Of a stretch of DNA of 6,227 nucleotides, positions 4,811 through 6,227 are shown one piece after another. Positions within the stretch are counted from its first letter, which is position 1, and every line of letters starts with the position of its first letter. The position numbers and the translations under genes are program-made. The notes beneath the pieces are model-generated. The model did not search any database. It saw only the letters and a program-made list of their open reading frames with translations, and was not told where the DNA came from. Origin of the DNA: Solirubrobacterales bacterium (GTDB lineage Bacteria > Actinomycetota > Thermoleophilia > Solirubrobacterales > Solirubrobacteraceae); NCBI GenBank assembly GCA_015655225.1, contig JAATFK010000698.1:1-6227 (forward strand). Direction: 5' to 3'.

Positions 4811-6227
4811 TCAGCCGCGCGGCGGCGCCGGCGGCGCCACGACGCTGAGCGCCAGGTCCCGCAGCTGCGCGGGGTCGACGCCGGCCGGCGCGCCGGTCAG
4901 CGGGTCGGTGCCGCTGGCGGCCTTCGGGAAGGCGATCACGTCGCGGATCGACTCGCGACCGCCGAGGATCGCGACGATCCGGTCGATCCCCATCGCGATC
5001 CCGCCGTGCGGCGGCGCGCCGAATCTGAGCGCGTCGAGCAGGAAGCCGAAGCGGGCCTGTGCCTCCTCGGCGTCGATCCCCAGCAGGTCGAGGACGCGGC
5101 GCTGCACCTCGGGCGTGCTGATGCGGATCGAGCCGCCGCCGATCTCGCTGCCGTCGAGCACGAGGTCGTAGCCGCGCGATCTGAGCGAGCCGGGGTCGTC
5201 GAGGTCGCCGGTCGGGGCCGTGAACGGGTGGTGCATCGCGTCCCACCGGGCCTCGTCGTCGTTCCACTCGAACATCGGGAAGTCGACGATCCAGAGCCCG
5301 TGGTGCAGCCCGTCGGGCACGAGCCCGAAGCGCCGTCCCAGCTCCAGCCGCAGCTCCCCGAGTGCCTGCGCCGCGACCGCCGGACGGTCGGCGACGATCA
5401 GCAGCAGGTCGCCGGGCGACGCCTCCAGCGAGGCGGTCACGGCGGCGATCTCCTCCGGCGTGAGGAACTTCGCGATCGGCGAGCGCCAGCTGCCGTCCTC
5501 CTGCACGAACGCCCACACGAGCCCTCTCGCGCGGAAGCGTCTGACCAGGTCGGTGAGCGCGTCGAGCTCGGAGCGCGGCACGTCGCGCGCGCCGGCGTTG
5601 ATCCCGCGCACGACGCCGCCGGACGCGAGCGCCCCGGCGAAGACTCTGAACTCCGAGGACGCGAGCGCGTCGCCGACGTCCTTGATCTCCAGCCCGAAGC
5701 GCGTGTCCGGTCTGTCGGAGCCGAAGCGCAGCAGCGCCTCCTCGTAGGTCATCCGCGGCCACGGCGCGGGCGCCAGCTCGAACGACTCCTCCGCGAAGAC
5801 GGCGCTCATGACCGCCTCCATCGTCGCGATCACGTCGTCCTCCTCAACGAAGGACAGCTCCAAGTCGAGCTGCGTGAACTCCGGCTGGCGGTCGGCGCGC
5901 GAGTCCTCGTCCCGGAAGCAGCGCGCGATCTGGTAGTAGCGCTCCAGGCCGCCGATCATCAGCAGCTGCTTGTAGAGCTGCGGCGACTGCGGCAGGGCCC
6001 AGAACGCGCCCGCCTCGACCCGCGAGGGGACGAGGAAGTCGCGTGCGCCCTCGGGCGTCGAGCGCGTCAGGATCGGCGTCTCGACCTCGATGAACTCCTG
6101 CTCGTTGAGCACCGAGCGCATCGTCGTGATGACGCGGTGGCGCAGCGCGAGCGCCTCCTGCATGCTCGGGCGGCGCAGGTCGAGCGGGCGGTGGCGCAGG
6201 CGCAGCGCCTCGTCCACCGGGCCCTCC
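4811..6227 (-). CDS. aspS: Aspartyl-tRNA synthetase, 5' end outside window
   Basis: AspRS charges tRNA-Asp with aspartate (class IIb). About 471 residues are visible. The N-terminal anticodon-binding OB domain, roughly 120-130 residues, lies beyond the right edge, so the GTG at 6217 is not the start: the upstream frame stays open, and EGPVDEALRLRHRPLDLRRP is the normal hinge into the catalytic domain. Landmarks counted from that GTG: FIEVETPILTRSTPEGARDF (42-61), ALPQSPQLYKQLLM (74-87), motif 2 FRDEDSRADRQPEFTQLD (101-118), a bacterial GAD insertion at about 180-300, EIGGGSIRI (358-366), FGFLLDALRFGAPPHGGIA (390-408) and motif 3 MGIDRI (409-414), then IRDVIAFPKAASGTDPLTGAP. All six TCT triplets in the gene's frame on the plus strand are AGA Arg codons, unusual for this composition. 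Whether it also charges tRNA-Asn depends on OB-domain residues not visible here. Identity is certain. Confidence 0.97.
   Translation of the reverse strand, partial: EGPVDEALRLRHRPLDLRRPSMQEALALRHRVITTMRSVLNEQEFIEVETPILTRSTPEGARDFLVPSRVEAGAFWALPQSPQLYKQLLMIGGLERYYQIARCFRDEDSRADRQPEFTQLDLELSFVEEDDVIATMEAVMSAVFAEESFELAPAPWPRMTYEEALLRFGSDRPDTRFGLEIKDVGDALASSEFRVFAGALASGGVVRGINAGARDVPRSELDALTDLVRRFRARGLVWAFVQEDGSWRSPIAKFLTPEEIAAVTASLEASPGDLLLIVADRPAVAAQALGELRLELGRRFGLVPDGLHHGLWIVDFPMFEWNDDEARWDAMHHPFTAPTGDLDDPGSLRSRGYDLVLDGSEIGGGSIRISTPEVQRRVLDLLGIDAEEAQARFGFLLDALRFGAPPHGGIAMGIDRIVAILGGRESIRDVIAFPKAASGTDPLTGAPAGVDPAQLRDLALSVVAPPAPPRG

Noticed and set aside
4767..5762. A 331-codon minus-strand open frame overlapping aspS in another frame.
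   Set aside because: Arg-rich out-of-frame translation; the aspS frame holds all synthetase motifs over the same bases.
1..6227. A hidden novel defence, CRISPR or mobile system.
   Set aside because: All sequence is accounted for by conserved genes and short gaps. No direct-repeat array, transposase, integrase, terminal inverted repeat or tRNA-like sequence was found on either strand.

Overview
The DNA is very GC-rich, clearly above 70% by eye. It has strong third-position G/C bias, frequent GTG starts and few clear Shine-Dalgarno sites. With a GPP34 (GOLPH3-like) protein and an actinobacterial style of tRNA synthetase, this points to a high-GC Actinomycetota, possibly the class Thermoleophilia (Solirubrobacter/Conexibacter-like). 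That placement is an inference from composition and gene content, not from a marker-gene comparison.

Layout, left to right. The 5' part of alaS (alanyl-tRNA synthetase) is on the minus strand and its 3' end runs off the left edge. Just upstream of it, also on the minus strand, is a long mnmA (tRNA U34 2-thiolase) carrying an N-terminal IscU/NifU-N scaffold-like domain. Divergent from mnmA, on the plus strand, is a GPP34-family protein. Its stop codon lies one base from the stop of a convergent minus-strand fabF (3-oxoacyl-ACP synthase II). After a 151-bp intergenic region with an AT-rich patch and small palindromes comes minus-strand aspS (aspartyl-tRNA synthetase), whose 5' end, including the anticodon-binding OB domain, is cut off by the right edge.

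Functionally this is mostly housekeeping: three translation genes (alaS, mnmA, aspS), one fatty-acid elongation gene (fabF) and one possible membrane-associated protein (GPP34). mnmA and alaS probably form a co-directional unit, although each also has a -10-like hexamer a few bases before its start, which would suit leaderless transcription. No mobile element, CRISPR array, rRNA, tRNA or defence system was seen, and no stretch over 300 bp lacks a gene.

The most unusual item is the IscU-MnmA fusion. The scaffold domain keeps two of the three IscU ligand cysteines, the Asp and the His, but has Ala where the third, persulfide-accepting cysteine should be. It is fused to a MnmA with a CxxC...C active-site pattern. 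This suggests a degenerate Fe-S scaffold reused as a sulfur-delivery or cluster-delivery module for tRNA thiolation.
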